A DNA stretch of 64,000 nt from Flavobacterium fluvii. GTDB taxonomy: Bacteria; Bacteroidota; Bacteroidia; Flavobacteriales; Flavobacteriaceae. Positions 1 to 8,836 of the stretch are shown in pieces. Position 1 is the first letter of the stretch. The number at the start of each line of letters is the position of its first letter. Location: the NCBI RefSeq assembly GCF_900129545.1, contig NZ_FQWB01000001.1, positions 558,001 to 622,000 on the forward strand, read 5' to 3'. Both the position numbers and the translations under genes were made by a program. Below the pieces are notes generated by a model, which worked only from the letters and a program-made list of their open reading frames with translations, made no database searches and was not told the DNA's origin.

Positions 1-274
1 AATTGTCTTTCAATTCCACGTGAATTCCCATCGCTCTTGGCACTACCAAAATATCCGAAAACAAAATCGCTGCATCTGGCGCAATTCTGAGAATGGGTTG
101 CACCGTGATTTCTGCGGCCAATTCAGGCGTTTCGCAACGAGTGAAAAAATCATACTTGTCACGCAAAGCGATGAATTCCGGCAAATATCTTCCCGCCTGA
201 CGCATCATCCAAACTGGTGGACGTTCAACTGTTTCTCCTCTTAATGCTTTTAAAAATAGGTCGTTCTTTATCAT
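1..274 (-). CDS. hemE: Uroporphyrinogen decarboxylase, N-terminal part (cut by window edge)
   Basis: Cytoplasmic heme enzyme that removes the four acetate carboxyls of uroporphyrinogen III to give coproporphyrinogen III. Only about 91 N-terminal residues are present, starting at the ATG complement of 272-274 and running off the left edge. The start reads [20 protein letters not shown] followed by [14 protein letters not shown]; the R-Q-A-G-R-Y-L-P-E block is the substrate-binding signature of the family. It lies 42 bp downstream of hemD in the same direction, so it is probably the next gene of the hemA-hemC-hemD transcript. The short gap carries a copy of a dispersed intergenic repeat. Confidence 0.93.
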   Translation of the reverse strand, partial: MIKNDLFLKALRGETVERPPVWMMRQAGRYLPEFIALRDKYDFFTRCETPELAAEITVQPILRIAPDAAILFSDILVVPRAMGIHVELKDN

Positions 275-284
275 TTTTTATTTT

Positions 285-316
285 TTACCGCCAAGACGCA
301 AAGGCGCAAAGCTTTT
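285..316. repeat. Dispersed intergenic repeat (CTTTGCG-type), hemE-hemD gap
   Basis: The gap holds a tract whose complement reads roughly AAAGCTTTGCGCCTTTGCG followed by TCTTGGCGGTAAAA. Similar tracts occur at 55360-55432 and 60945-60975, always between genes. Function unknown. Confidence 0.55.
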
Positions 317-982
317 TTATTTATATTCTTGTATAACATCTTCAATCACGTTTTCAACCGAAGGCTGATCGGCAACTATTATATTTCTGGTTGTTTTTTC
401 CAATGCTTCGGCGGTGGTTTCGCCAATGCAAAAGCAAATTTCGTTTTTTATTTTGTTTGCCGATAAATAACTTTCAATGCCAGACGGACTAAAAAACAGG
501 ATTCCATCGACTGGAGTTTTTATTTTTTGTGGCGTCAAAGTCGTTTCATACACCTGAATTTCATTGAAATTAACTTTCGCTGCTTTCAGGGCTTTGGGCA
601 AGGTTTCTTTTCGCAAATTCCCGCTGAAAAAAGTATAGCTTTCCTTGGCATAAATCAAGGTGATGATTTCGGCCAAATCGGAAGCGTAATCCAAGTAAAC
701 TTCTACATTAAAACCGTTTTCTTCCAACAGCGCCTTGGTTTTTATACCCACGCAAAACACCTTTTTGGATTTTAATTCCTCCACTTTTGGATGCAACAAC
801 ACGCTTTGAGCCGCATTTTGACTCGTAAAAATCAAATTGTCGTTGATTCCTTTCAAGTCAAAATCTGAATTTTCCGTTTTGATAAAATTGGCTTCTGTTA
901 CTGAAAAACCAGCGTTTAACAAGGCTTGCTTTTGAGAACTCAAAAGTATTTTTGTGGACAGAATGCTGATAGAGTCTTTCAT
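317..982 (-). CDS. hemD: Uroporphyrinogen-III synthase
   Basis: Cyclises hydroxymethylbilane to uroporphyrinogen III with inversion of ring D. The 221-residue length fits the family, which is poorly conserved in sequence. Visible hallmarks are two alpha/beta halves, with LIFTSQNAAQSVL near residue 50 and a late block GILFFSPSGIESYL near residue 160, followed by CFCIGETTAEAL. The start codon overlaps the hemC stop by one base (TAATG), implying translational coupling. The HemC/HemE neighbours make the assignment secure. Confidence 0.9.
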   Translation of the reverse strand: MKDSISILSTKILLSSQKQALLNAGFSVTEANFIKTENSDFDLKGINDNLIFTSQNAAQSVLLHPKVEELKSKKVFCVGIKTKALLEENGFNVEVYLDYASDLAEIITLIYAKESYTFFSGNLRKETLPKALKAAKVNFNEIQVYETTLTPQKIKTPVDGILFFSPSGIESYLSANKIKNEICFCIGETTAEALEKTTRNIIVADQPSVENVIEDVIQEYK

Positions 983-1911
983 TATTTTTTCAAACTTTCC
1001 TTAATAGTTTTCATCAACTCCGCTCCGCCATTTTCCAGAATTTCATTGGCACAATGGAATCCTAATTTCTTCCATTCGCTGACATCTACCGTTTTTTCAA
1101 TTTCCAATTTTTGTTTCCCATCAATAGACAACAAAGCGCCTTTGAAAATAAAGGTGTCTTCTATTTCGCAATACTTTGCCAAAGCTCCAATTGGTGCCGT
1201 GCAACCGCCTTCGAGTATTTTAAGGAATTGTCTTTCTATGTAGGTGCAAATTTCGGTTTCGACATCATTGAGCTGGGAAACTGCATCGAGTGTAAAATCA
1301 TCATTTCCCATCGCGACAACTACCATTGCGCCTTGGGCTGGCGCTGGAATCATCCAATCGAGATTGATAAAATCGGTTGGTTTCAGGTTGATTCTTTCCA
1401 ACCCTGCGGCTGCAAAAACGGCTCCGTTCCAGTCGCTTTCGTTTAGCTTTTGCATTCTCGTGTTCACGTTTCCACGCAAATCAACCACTTTATGATTAGG
1501 GTATTTATTCAACCACATCGCTTGGCGACGTAAACTTCCGGTGGCGATGGTTCCGTTTTCTTCGAGAAAATCGAGGTTTCCTTTGTGAACCAAAATATCC
1601 AAAGTATTGGCTCTTTCCAAAACTGCCGCTTGAACAATACCAATCGGCAATGCCGTTGGCACGTCTTTCATCGAATGCACGGCAATATCTACTTGGCCAT
1701 TTATCATGGCAATGTCCAATGTTTTCGTGAAAATTCCGGTGATTCCGAGTTCGTAAAGCGGTTTATCGAGAATGATGTCGCCTTGTGATTTTACGGCAAT
1801 AATTTCGGTTTTATAGCCTAAATCGTTTAACTTTTTTTGAACGGTATGGGCTTGCCAAAGCGCTAATTCACTGTCGCGAGTCCCAATTCGAATTGTTTTT
1901 TTTGAATTCAT
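982..1911 (-). CDS. hemC: Hydroxymethylbilane synthase (porphobilinogen deaminase)
   Basis: Polymerises four porphobilinogen molecules to hydroxymethylbilane in the cytoplasm. It has 309 residues, the normal length. Motifs seen: IRIGTRDSELALWQA at the N-terminus, VHSMKDVPT near residue 80 with the catalytic Asp, ATGSLRRQAM and LRGNVNTRMQKL in the substrate-binding region, and LEGGCTAPIGALA near residue 235, whose Cys carries the dipyrromethane cofactor. It sits 57 bp after hemA and overlaps hemD by one base. Confidence 0.97.
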   Translation of the reverse strand: MNSKKTIRIGTRDSELALWQAHTVQKKLNDLGYKTEIIAVKSQGDIILDKPLYELGITGIFTKTLDIAMINGQVDIAVHSMKDVPTALPIGIVQAAVLERANTLDILVHKGNLDFLEENGTIATGSLRRQAMWLNKYPNHKVVDLRGNVNTRMQKLNESDWNGAVFAAAGLERINLKPTDFINLDWMIPAPAQGAMVVVAMGNDDFTLDAVSQLNDVETEICTYIERQFLKILEGGCTAPIGALAKYCEIEDTFIFKGALLSIDGKQKLEIEKTVDVSEWKKLGFHCANEILENGGAELMKTIKESLKK

Positions 1912-1968
1912 TAAACCTTTTTTCTTTTTTTAAACCATAAAGATATTTAAGGTTTGTTTAGATTTTTA

Positions 1969-3273
1969 CTATGACAGGTTGATTTTGTATTTATCTTCGA
2001 TTTCCGAAGTTGTTTTTTGGGGAGTTTGCAATCCTATTTGGAATACTTTTTCGATAAACTCTATGCTTTCGTCAACCGAAGTGTTTTCGTCTTTCAAGTG
2101 ACTGGCGAAATGATTGGTGATTTTTTGGATAATTCTTGAAGTGATTAATTCCGCTTGTTCTTCATCGAAATTAGGCAACTTTTTTCTGTGCAAAGTCATT
2201 TCACTGGCCACGATATCAATCAATTTTGCTTTTAATGCGTGAATGGTTGGTGCATATTTTCTGCCATTCATCCAAGTATTCAATTCCAGTTTCATGTCCT
2301 CGATAATGGCTTCGGCAGCAGGAATGTGTTGTTTTCTTCTTTCGAGCGTGTCATCTGTCATTTGCGACAAATAATCCATGTGGATTAAAGTTACTCCCGG
2401 GATTTGTTGCACATTGGCATTCACGTTTTTAGGAATGGACAAATCCAAAATCAAAAGCGGTTTCTTTAAATTCAAAATAGCGTTGTCGATGGTTGGATTT
2501 TGGGCTCCAGTTGCCACAACCAAAACGTCGGCTTTTTGCAATTCAAGATGCAGATCCGAATAATCTTTAACCACTAAATTAAGTTTTCCAGCCAAAATTT
2601 CGGCAGTACTTTTAGTCCTGTTTATTAAGGTGATTTGCTCGTTTTTGGTGTGTTTTATAAGGTTTTCACAAGTATTTCTACCTATTTCTCCCGTTCCAAA
2701 AAGCAAGATGTTTTTATTGCCGATATTCTCAATATTTCTAATGATGTATTGCACGGCGGCAAAGGAAACGGAAGTTGCTCCGGAACTAATTTCGGTTTCA
2801 TTTTTTATTCTTTTGCTGGTTTGAATCACCGAATTAATCAATCGGTCTAAAAAAGTATTGATTAAACCCAATGCACGAGCTTCGTCGAAGCTGTTTTTTA
2901 TTTGTCCAATAATTTCAAAATCGCCAAGAATTTGACTGTCTAAACCTGTTCCTACACGAAATATGTGGTCGATGGCCTCGTGGTTTTTGTATACAAAACC
3001 TACTTTTTGAAAATCTTCAACAGTTCCGTTACTGTTTTCACAAATCAATTTTATTAATTGGAAAGGGTGGTCTGCGTAACCGTAAATTTCAGTTCGATTA
3101 CAGGTAGATGTTACAATTAAGCTCTCGATGCCTTCTTCTTTGGCTTGGAGCAATACATTGGTTTTTGCTTTGGCATCCAGACTAAACTTACCTCTAACTT
3201 CGGCATCTGCCTTCTTATAACTCAATCCTATGGAGTAAAAAGTTTTATGTTTCGGTACATTTAGATTTTCCAT
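1969..3273 (-). CDS. hemA: Glutamyl-tRNA reductase
   Basis: First committed step of the C5 pathway: NADPH-dependent reduction of glutamyl-tRNA to glutamate-1-semialdehyde. The 434-residue protein shows the catalytic-Cys region VTSTCNRTEIYGY near residue 55, the RVGTGLDSQILGDFEIIGQI block near residue 105, and a Rossmann segment NILLFGTGEIGRNT near residue 190, followed by the C-terminal dimerisation domain. It leads the leftward hem cluster and is divergent from the AraC gene that heads the rightward hem cluster. A TAATTTTG -7 box lies just upstream. Its presence shows that this organism makes ALA from glutamate rather than from glycine and succinyl-CoA. Confidence 0.96.
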   Translation of the reverse strand: MENLNVPKHKTFYSIGLSYKKADAEVRGKFSLDAKAKTNVLLQAKEEGIESLIVTSTCNRTEIYGYADHPFQLIKLICENSNGTVEDFQKVGFVYKNHEAIDHIFRVGTGLDSQILGDFEIIGQIKNSFDEARALGLINTFLDRLINSVIQTSKRIKNETEISSGATSVSFAAVQYIIRNIENIGNKNILLFGTGEIGRNTCENLIKHTKNEQITLINRTKSTAEILAGKLNLVVKDYSDLHLELQKADVLVVATGAQNPTIDNAILNLKKPLLILDLSIPKNVNANVQQIPGVTLIHMDYLSQMTDDTLERRKQHIPAAEAIIEDMKLELNTWMNGRKYAPTIHALKAKLIDIVASEMTLHRKKLPNFDEEQAELITSRIIQKITNHFASHLKDENTSVDESIEFIEKVFQIGLQTPQKTTSEIEDKYKINLS

Positions 3274-3299
3274 ATATACTCTTTTTCTGATGCGATTTA

Positions 3300-3331
3300 C
3301 AAAATTAGGACTAAAGTTTTTATTAAAACAA
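3300..3331 (-). promoter_or_regulatory. Putative hemA promoter
   Basis: On the minus strand there is TAATTTTG, matching the Bacteroidota -7 consensus TAnnTTTG, preceded by TTG with 21 bp between. The box ends 27 bp before the hemA ATG. Confidence 0.45.
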
Positions 3332-3401
3332 CGCTTAAAGTTCTTTTTGTGTCGCCAAATGATTTTTTGTCCTTAAACATATGTTTTAATCTAAAAAACA
3401 C

Positions 3402-3409
3402 TATTTTTG
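3402..3409 (+). promoter_or_regulatory. Putative -7 box for the AraC-hemH-hemJ cluster
   Basis: TATTTTTG matches TAnnTTTG and lies about 92 bp before the AraC gene start. No clear -33 TTTG is present at the usual spacing, so activator dependence is possible. Confidence 0.35.
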
Positions 3410-3501
3410 TACTAAAATAAGGCTGTCCGAAAGGGTTAATTTATATTCGTTCTAAATAAAAACCCAATAATTGTCATAATTATTAAATAAAAAATGTCGC
3501 A

Positions 3502-4374
3502 ATGAGTTCTCAAGATGTTATAACGATTGAAGACGACTTCACTCTAATTCGTTTTCAAAATGATAGTGATGAAGTATATTTCACCCAGCGCGAAGTCAAA
3601 AGCGGATTAATTCAATTCCATTTTGGATTGAAGGGAAAAGCAAAATTTCTTTTCAACCAAGGAAACTACGCCTTGGACTTGAACGAAGAGAAGTCGTTAT
3701 TGCTGTACAATCCGCAAAAAGAATTGCCTTTAAATCTGGAAATAGCCCCAAATTCCTGGGTAATCTCGGTTATCATTTCCATTCAAAAATTTCATAATTT
3801 ATTTTCTTCCGAAGCCAATTACATCACTTTTTTGAGTGAGGACAACAAGGACAAAAAATATTACAAAGAAGGGGACATCAGCCCTTCGATGGCAATTGTT
3901 TTGAGCCAATTGTTTCATTACAACCTGCATCCGTCCATAAAAAACCTGTATTACAAAGGCAAAGGATATGAATTGTTGAGTTTGTATTTCAACCGAACCG
4001 AAGATCCAAACGCAGAACAATGTCCGTTTTTGATTGATGAAGAAAACGTGTTCAAAATAAAAAAAGCTAAAGAAATTATCCTCGCAAATATGGCCGAACC
4101 TCCCAGTTTACAAGAACTGGCCGATGAAATTGGGCTGACCCTGAAAAAACTTAAAATGGGTTTCAAACAAATTTATGGCGACACCGTTTATGGCTTCCTT
4201 TTTGACTATAAAATGGATTCTGCCCGAAAATTATTGGACAGCGGCTCCTATAACGTGAATGAAGTGGGCTTAAAAATTGGCTACAGCACGGGAAGTCATT
4301 TTATTGCGGCGTTCAAAAAGAAATTCGGAACCACACCGAAAAAATACTTGATGTCCATCAATCCAAATATGTAA
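3502..4374 (+). CDS. AraC-family transcriptional regulator (heme locus)
   Basis: A 290-residue DNA-binding regulator. The N-terminal half (about 1-180) is a divergent ligand-sensing region. The C-terminal part (about 190-287) is a double helix-turn-helix: first helix around SLQELADEIGLTLKKLK, then the linker YGFLFDYKMDSARKLL, and the second around VNEVGLKIGYSTGSHFIAAF ending in KKKFGTTPKKYL. It is divergent from hemA and 37 bp upstream of hemH. I infer that it controls one or both hem clusters, possibly in response to heme or iron as PchR-like family members do, but the sequence does not show the ligand. Confidence 0.85.
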   Translation: MSSQDVITIEDDFTLIRFQNDSDEVYFTQREVKSGLIQFHFGLKGKAKFLFNQGNYALDLNEEKSLLLYNPQKELPLNLEIAPNSWVISVIISIQKFHNLFSSEANYITFLSEDNKDKKYYKEGDISPSMAIVLSQLFHYNLHPSIKNLYYKGKGYELLSLYFNRTEDPNAEQCPFLIDEENVFKIKKAKEIILANMAEPPSLQELADEIGLTLKKLKMGFKQIYGDTVYGFLFDYKMDSARKLLDSGSYNVNEVGLKIGYSTGSHFIAAFKKKFGTTPKKYLMSINPNM

Positions 4375-4411
4375 AATCTATATTTTCCTAGCAGAAAAAC
4401 AACAACAAAAT

Positions 4412-5431
4412 ATGAAAGGTGTATTATTAGTCAACCTCGGTTCGCCAGAAAGTCCAACAGCAAAAGATGTAAAACCGTATTTAGACGAATTTTTGATGGA
4501 CAAATATGTTATAGATGTCCCATTTTTATTGCGAGCGTTCTTGGTTCGTGGCCTCATTTTAAGAAAAAGACCAGAGAAATCTGCGGCAGCTTATGCCAAA
4601 GTTTGGTGGGATGAAGGTTCGCCTCTTGTGGTTCTTTCCAAAAGAATGTTCGAAAAAGTAAAACCTCTAGCTAATGTTCCTATGGCGTTGTCGATGCGAT
4701 ATGGCAACCCAAACATTTACTCCGGCTTGAAAGAACTGGCCGACAAAGGCGTTACCGAAGTATTGCTGTTTCCTTTGTATCCGCACCACGCGATGTCGTC
4801 AACGGTTACGGTTCTCGAAAAAGCGGAAGAAGTTCGAAAAGAGCATTTTCCGAACATGAAATTCTCTTCGATTCCTGCTTTTTACAACAAACCCGATTAC
4901 ATCAAAAATCTGTCGGATTCTATCCAAAAACATTTGAAAGATTATGATTATGACCATCTTTTGTTTTCCTATCACGGACTTCCGGAGCGTCATATTCGCA
5001 AAACCGATGTCACGAAATCTCATTGCAAAATAGACGGTTCTTGCTGCAACACGCCATCGCCGGCACACGAATTTTGTTACCGCCACCAATGTTATGAAAC
5101 CACGAAATTGGTCGTAAAAGCATTGGGAATTCCAGAAGGCAAATACAGCCAAACTTTTCAATCGCGCTTGGCGGGAGACAAATGGCTGGAACCTTATACC
5201 GATGTCGAAGTGAATAAAATGCCCGAGAAAGGCATCAAGAATTTGGCCGTGGTAACGCCTGCTTTCGTAGCAGATTGTCTGGAAACCCTGGAAGAAATTG
5301 CAATGGAAGCCAACCACCAATTCAAAGAACACGGAGGCGAAAATTTCTTGGCTATCCCTTGTTTGAACGACGATGAAGAATGGTGCAAAACGGTCGGGAA
5401 TTGGATAAATGATTGGGCGGAAAAAAAATAG
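4412..5431 (+). CDS. hemH: Ferrochelatase
   Basis: Inserts Fe2+ into the porphyrin ring, the last heme step. The 339-residue protein begins MKGVLLVNLGSPESPTAKDV, a family hallmark. The metal-binding His appears in LLFSYHGLPERHIR near residue 190, and a Cys-rich segment (CKIDGSCCNTPSPAHEFCYRHQC) follows. Later blocks are YSQTFQSRLAGDKWLEPYT and VTPAFVADCLETLEEI. The Cys cluster is sometimes associated with a 2Fe-2S centre in other ferrochelatases, but which of these cysteines would be ligands cannot be told from sequence alone. It is co-directional with hemJ, 24 bp downstream. Confidence 0.96.
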   Translation: MKGVLLVNLGSPESPTAKDVKPYLDEFLMDKYVIDVPFLLRAFLVRGLILRKRPEKSAAAYAKVWWDEGSPLVVLSKRMFEKVKPLANVPMALSMRYGNPNIYSGLKELADKGVTEVLLFPLYPHHAMSSTVTVLEKAEEVRKEHFPNMKFSSIPAFYNKPDYIKNLSDSIQKHLKDYDYDHLLFSYHGLPERHIRKTDVTKSHCKIDGSCCNTPSPAHEFCYRHQCYETTKLVVKALGIPEGKYSQTFQSRLAGDKWLEPYTDVEVNKMPEKGIKNLAVVTPAFVADCLETLEEIAMEANHQFKEHGGENFLAIPCLNDDEEWCKTVGNWINDWAEKK

Positions 5432-5455
5432 AGAATAGAAAAAAGACATTAATAA

Positions 5456-6010
5456 ATGGAAGTCTACAACTACCTGAAATCCCTGCACCTCATCTTTGTC
5501 ATCACCTGGTTTGCCGGACTTTTTTACATTGTTCGATTGTTTGTTTACCAAATTGAAGCCAACGACAAACCTTCGCCAGAAAAAGAAATCCTGCAGAAAC
5601 AATACAAAATAATGACCTATCGCTTGTGGTACATTATCACTTGGCCATCAGCGGTTTTGGCCAGTATTTTTGCCTTTTGGATGTTGTTTTTTACACCGAC
5701 GGGCAATGCCTGGTTGCAAATGCCTTGGATGCACGTAAAACTTGGCTTTGTTTTTGTGTTGTATTTATACCATTACAAATGCCACAAAATATACAAGGAA
5801 TTGCAAAACGACGAAGTAAAATACACCACGAATTTTATGCGTTTGTGGAACGAAGGTGCCACCATCATCTTGTTTGCCGTAGTTTTTTTGGTTATTCTGA
5901 AAAACGCCGTAAACTGGATTTATGGAGTTGTCGGGATTATGTTGTTTTCGATTTTGATTATGTTGGGCTTTAAGTTTTACAAACGAATTCGAGAGAAAAA
6001 CAATTCCTAA
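5456..6010 (+). CDS. hemJ: Protoporphyrinogen oxidase HemJ-type membrane protein
   Basis: A 184-residue integral membrane protein of the HemJ (UPF0093) family, which oxidises protoporphyrinogen IX to protoporphyrin IX. The N-terminus NYLKSLHLIFVITWFAGLFY carries the conserved His, and further hydrophobic helices follow (about 58-78, 88-108, 127-170). WMHVKLGFVFVLYLYHYKCH is also family-typical. It lies between hemH and a histidine kinase, separated from the kinase by three bases. It may replace HemY/HemG here, as neither is seen in the window. Confidence 0.88.
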   Translation: MEVYNYLKSLHLIFVITWFAGLFYIVRLFVYQIEANDKPSPEKEILQKQYKIMTYRLWYIITWPSAVLASIFAFWMLFFTPTGNAWLQMPWMHVKLGFVFVLYLYHYKCHKIYKELQNDEVKYTTNFMRLWNEGATIILFAVVFLVILKNAVNWIYGVVGIMLFSILIMLGFKFYKRIREKNNS

Positions 6011-6013
6011 AAC

Positions 6014-7486
6014 ATGTTCAAAGACTTCAAGATATCAATGCTTTCCTTGCAAATCAGGATTTTCCTTTCGATGATAGTATTGATTATTGTGGCTTCGGTA
6101 TTACTGGCTTCGATTTCGATTATTCAATTCAAAAATGAAGCCAAGCAATACCATCAAGAACGTTTGGAACACAAAGAAGACGCCATTAAAGAGAACATTA
6201 TTTATGTGCTTTCGAATACCACTTATCCACTTACACCAGGGAATTTATCCTTGATTTTTAAAGATAAAATCCACGAATTATCGGATATCCACAATCTTGA
6301 AATTAACATTTACAGTTTGGATGGCAAGCTTTTAAAATCTTCTAAATCTAGATTTTCCATCGATCCAGTCACGCCTCCAATCCCAAAATACATTCTAAAA
6401 CTGGTTCAATCTTCCATCGAAAAAAGATATGTCGACATCAAAACCATCAACGGAAAGAAGAACCGTTCGTCTTATAGCTTGATAAAAGACGACAAGTTCA
6501 AGCCCTTGGGAATTTTGAATTTGCCTTATGTGGAAGACGACAGTTATTACAAAACCGAATTGCAAAATTTCTTGATTCGATTGGCGCAAGTGTATACTTT
6601 CATGCTTTTAGTCGCCTTTGCCGTGGCTTATTTTCTTTCGTCTTATATCACAAAATCACTGAAAACCATTTCGGACAAATTGAGCGAAACGAGTTTGAAC
6701 CAGAAAAACGAAAAAATTGTTCTGGAAGCCAGCAGCAAAGAAATCAACCTTTTGATCAAAGCCTATAACGGAATGGTCGATGAACTCGAAGAAAGCGCCT
6801 TGAAATTGGCCCAAAGCGAACGAGAAGAAGCTTGGCGAGAAATGGCGAAACAAGTGGCACACGAAATCAAAAATCCGTTGACGCCAATGCGATTGACGGT
6901 GCAAAGTTTCCAGCGAAAATTTGACCCCAATGACCCGAATCTGAAACAAAAACTCAACGATTATTCGGAAACCTTGATTCAGCAAATAGACACGATGAGT
7001 TCCGTGGCTTCGGCGTTTTCCAATTTTGCTTCAATGCCTGCCCAACAAAACGAAACCCTGAATGTCGTTAACGTGGTAGAATTGACGATGGATATTTTCA
7101 ACGAAGAATACGTTCATTTCAAAGCGGAAGAAAAAGAGATTATTTCGAAAATCGACCGAACACAACTCATTCGAATCATTACCAACTTGGTCAAAAATGC
7201 CATACAGGCCATTCCCGAAAATCAGGAAAACAAGGCTGTGTGTGTCAACATAAAAAAATCATCAAACAATGTCATCATCAATGTTGCCGACAACGGAATT
7301 GGAATTGCAACCGAAAATTTCCATCGAATTTTTGAACCCAAATTCACGACTAAAACCAGTGGAATGGGATTGGGTTTAAGCATAATCAAAAACATTATCG
7401 AAAATTATAACGGAACGATTACTTTCGAATCCCAAAAAGGAAAAGGAACTACTTTTACCGTTTCTCTACCCATTACAAACCAATAA
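6014..7486 (+). CDS. Sensor histidine kinase (NtrY-like), orphan
   Basis: A membrane-bound two-component sensor of 490 residues. Two transmembrane helices (about 13-37 and 190-211) bracket an extracytoplasmic sensor domain; a HAMP linker follows to about residue 265. The H-box EMAKQVAHEIKNPLTPMRL has phospho-acceptor His283. The ATPase domain has the N-box NLVKNAIQAI (Asn395), VADNGIGIA (Asp426) and GMGLGLSI. No response regulator is adjacent, so its partner is elsewhere. It is three bases after hemJ and 12 bp before the enoyl-CoA hydratase gene, suggesting co-transcription with heme genes. The signal is unknown. Confidence 0.9.
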   Translation: MFKDFKISMLSLQIRIFLSMIVLIIVASVLLASISIIQFKNEAKQYHQERLEHKEDAIKENIIYVLSNTTYPLTPGNLSLIFKDKIHELSDIHNLEINIYSLDGKLLKSSKSRFSIDPVTPPIPKYILKLVQSSIEKRYVDIKTINGKKNRSSYSLIKDDKFKPLGILNLPYVEDDSYYKTELQNFLIRLAQVYTFMLLVAFAVAYFLSSYITKSLKTISDKLSETSLNQKNEKIVLEASSKEINLLIKAYNGMVDELEESALKLAQSEREEAWREMAKQVAHEIKNPLTPMRLTVQSFQRKFDPNDPNLKQKLNDYSETLIQQIDTMSSVASAFSNFASMPAQQNETLNVVNVVELTMDIFNEEYVHFKAEEKEIISKIDRTQLIRIITNLVKNAIQAIPENQENKAVCVNIKKSSNNVIINVADNGIGIATENFHRIFEPKFTTKTSGMGLGLSIIKNIIENYNGTITFESQKGKGTTFTVSLPITNQ

Positions 7487-7498
7487 ACACACAACGTT

Positions 7499-8281
7499 AT
7501 GGCACTGGAAAACATCATTTTGGAACTCGAAAAAGGCATTGCCACCATTATTATCAATCGCCCTGAAAAGTTGAATGCCTTGAATAAAGCCACCATTCAA
7601 GAGTTGCACGAAACCTTGAAATTGGTCGATGAAAATCCTGATATTCGTGTGGTAATCATAACAGGAAGTGGAGAAAAAGCTTTTGTGGCTGGAGCCGATA
7701 TTGCCGAATTCGCCCATTTTTCGGCGGAAGAAGGAACTGAATTGGCAGCAAAAGGACAACAAATTTTATTCGATTTTGTCGAAAATATGAAAACCCCTGT
7801 AATCGCAGCCATCAATGGTTTTGCGCTTGGCGGCGGACTGGAACTGGCAATGGCTTGTCATTTTAGAATCGCTTCCGACAATGCCAAAATGGGTTTGCCG
7901 GAAACTTCGCTAGGCGTTATTCCAGGTTATGGCGGCACGCAACGTTTGTCTCAACTCATAGGAAAAGGTCGCGCCATGGAAATGATCATGACCGCCGGAA
8001 TGATTACTGCCGAAGACGCTTACAAGGCAGGGTTGGTGAATCACGTGGTGCCACAAGCCGATTTATTTGCCACTTATACAACGCTTGCCAACCGAATCAT
8101 GAAAAATTCTCCCACGGCAATTTCGAAAGCTATCGAAGCCGTAAATGCCAATTTCACAACTGGCGTAAATGGATTTGACGTGGAAATCAAAAATTTTGGC
8201 GATTGTTTTGCCACCGAAGATTTCAAGGAGGGAACAACAGCCTTTTTGGAAAAAAGAAAAGCGGAGTTTAAAGGAAAATAA
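7499..8281 (+). CDS. Enoyl-CoA hydratase / crotonase family
   Basis: Probably hydrates trans-2-enoyl-CoA in beta-oxidation or short-chain acyl-CoA metabolism. The 260-residue protein has the crotonase signatures NRPEKLNALN, AFVAGADIAEF (oxyanion hole) and FALGGGLELAMACHFRIAS. A second conserved block is GLPETSLGVIPGYGGTQRL. Both catalytic glutamates (in GLEL and LPET) are in place, which supports a hydratase over other crotonases. It is the last gene of the rightward heme-linked cluster and starts 12 bp after the kinase. Confidence 0.9.
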   Translation: MALENIILELEKGIATIIINRPEKLNALNKATIQELHETLKLVDENPDIRVVIITGSGEKAFVAGADIAEFAHFSAEEGTELAAKGQQILFDFVENMKTPVIAAINGFALGGGLELAMACHFRIASDNAKMGLPETSLGVIPGYGGTQRLSQLIGKGRAMEMIMTAGMITAEDAYKAGLVNHVVPQADLFATYTTLANRIMKNSPTAISKAIEAVNANFTTGVNGFDVEIKNFGDCFATEDFKEGTTAFLEKRKAEFKGK

Positions 8282-8283
8282 AA

Positions 8284-8318
8284 AAGTTGGCAGTGTTCAG
8301 TTTCAGTTGACAGTTTAA
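8284..8318 (+). repeat. CAGT-type dispersed intergenic repeat, copy 1
   Basis: Tract beginning AAGTTGGCAGTGTTCAG and continuing with further CAGT steps. Related tracts are at 8774-8810 (same strand) and 9645-9680 (opposite strand). Confidence 0.6.
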
Positions 8319-8373
8319 AAATCGTAATTTTGAAAACTTGTTTTTGAAAACAATTCATCAAAAAAATTAACCT

Positions 8374-8772
8374 ATGTCCTTCCAACCCGTATTTGCCCAA
8401 TTCTGGAAAAAAGTAAAAGAAAGTATCGAAAATAAAACCTACGCCAAATTAACTTTGGCCAAAACCATTGGCGACACCGAGTTGAAAAACATTTATGTGC
8501 GCCCCGTTTTATTGGAAAATGACGTGTTAAGCTTTTCGATTATTGCACGTTACAAAACCGAAGAAATAGAAAGTTTCCATTCCTTGGAAGAAGCATTTTT
8601 TGTTTTGGCTCCCTATATGAACAATCCGTTTTTGACGGCATTATTGTTCACCACAGAAAACGACATTATCTTTAAACTCAACAAAAAACGCGTGGGAACC
8701 ATTATTGAACAAGCACCCACTTTCAAAAATGCTTCGGACGTGATTTTGGAAATGAAAGAGAAAGGAATTTAA
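8374..8772 (+). CDS. Conserved-type hypothetical protein
   Basis: A 132-residue soluble protein with no signal peptide or membrane segment, starting MSFQPVFAQFWKKVKESIEN. I do not recognise a named family. Codon use and composition match its housekeeping neighbours, and the gene starts at a clear ATG 92 bp after the hydratase, so it is probably real. CAGT-type repeats occur on both sides, which suggests that it has its own transcript. No function is proposed. Confidence 0.65.
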   Translation: MSFQPVFAQFWKKVKESIENKTYAKLTLAKTIGDTELKNIYVRPVLLENDVLSFSIIARYKTEEIESFHSLEEAFFVLAPYMNNPFLTALLFTTENDIIFKLNKKRVGTIIEQAPTFKNASDVILEMKEKGI

Positions 8773-8773
8773 A

Positions 8774-8810
8774 AAAGTTTGCAGTATTCAGTATTCAGTT
8801 GTTAGTGGCT
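8774..8810 (+). repeat. CAGT-type dispersed intergenic repeat, copy 2
   Basis: Contains GTTTGCAGTATTCAGTATTC followed by AGTTGTTAGTGG. With the inverted copy at 9645-9680 it brackets the A+T-rich gene 8837-9583. Confidence 0.65.
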
Positions 8811-8836
8811 AGGCTAAAAGTACAAAACGAGAAAAT

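Noticed and set aside
20..244. Plus-strand open frame at the left edge
   Set aside because: Antisense to the clear HemE N-terminus.
4799..5602. Long minus-strand open frame (267 codons) opposite hemH
   Set aside because: Phe/Arg-rich shadow of ferrochelatase; no start signal or family similarity.
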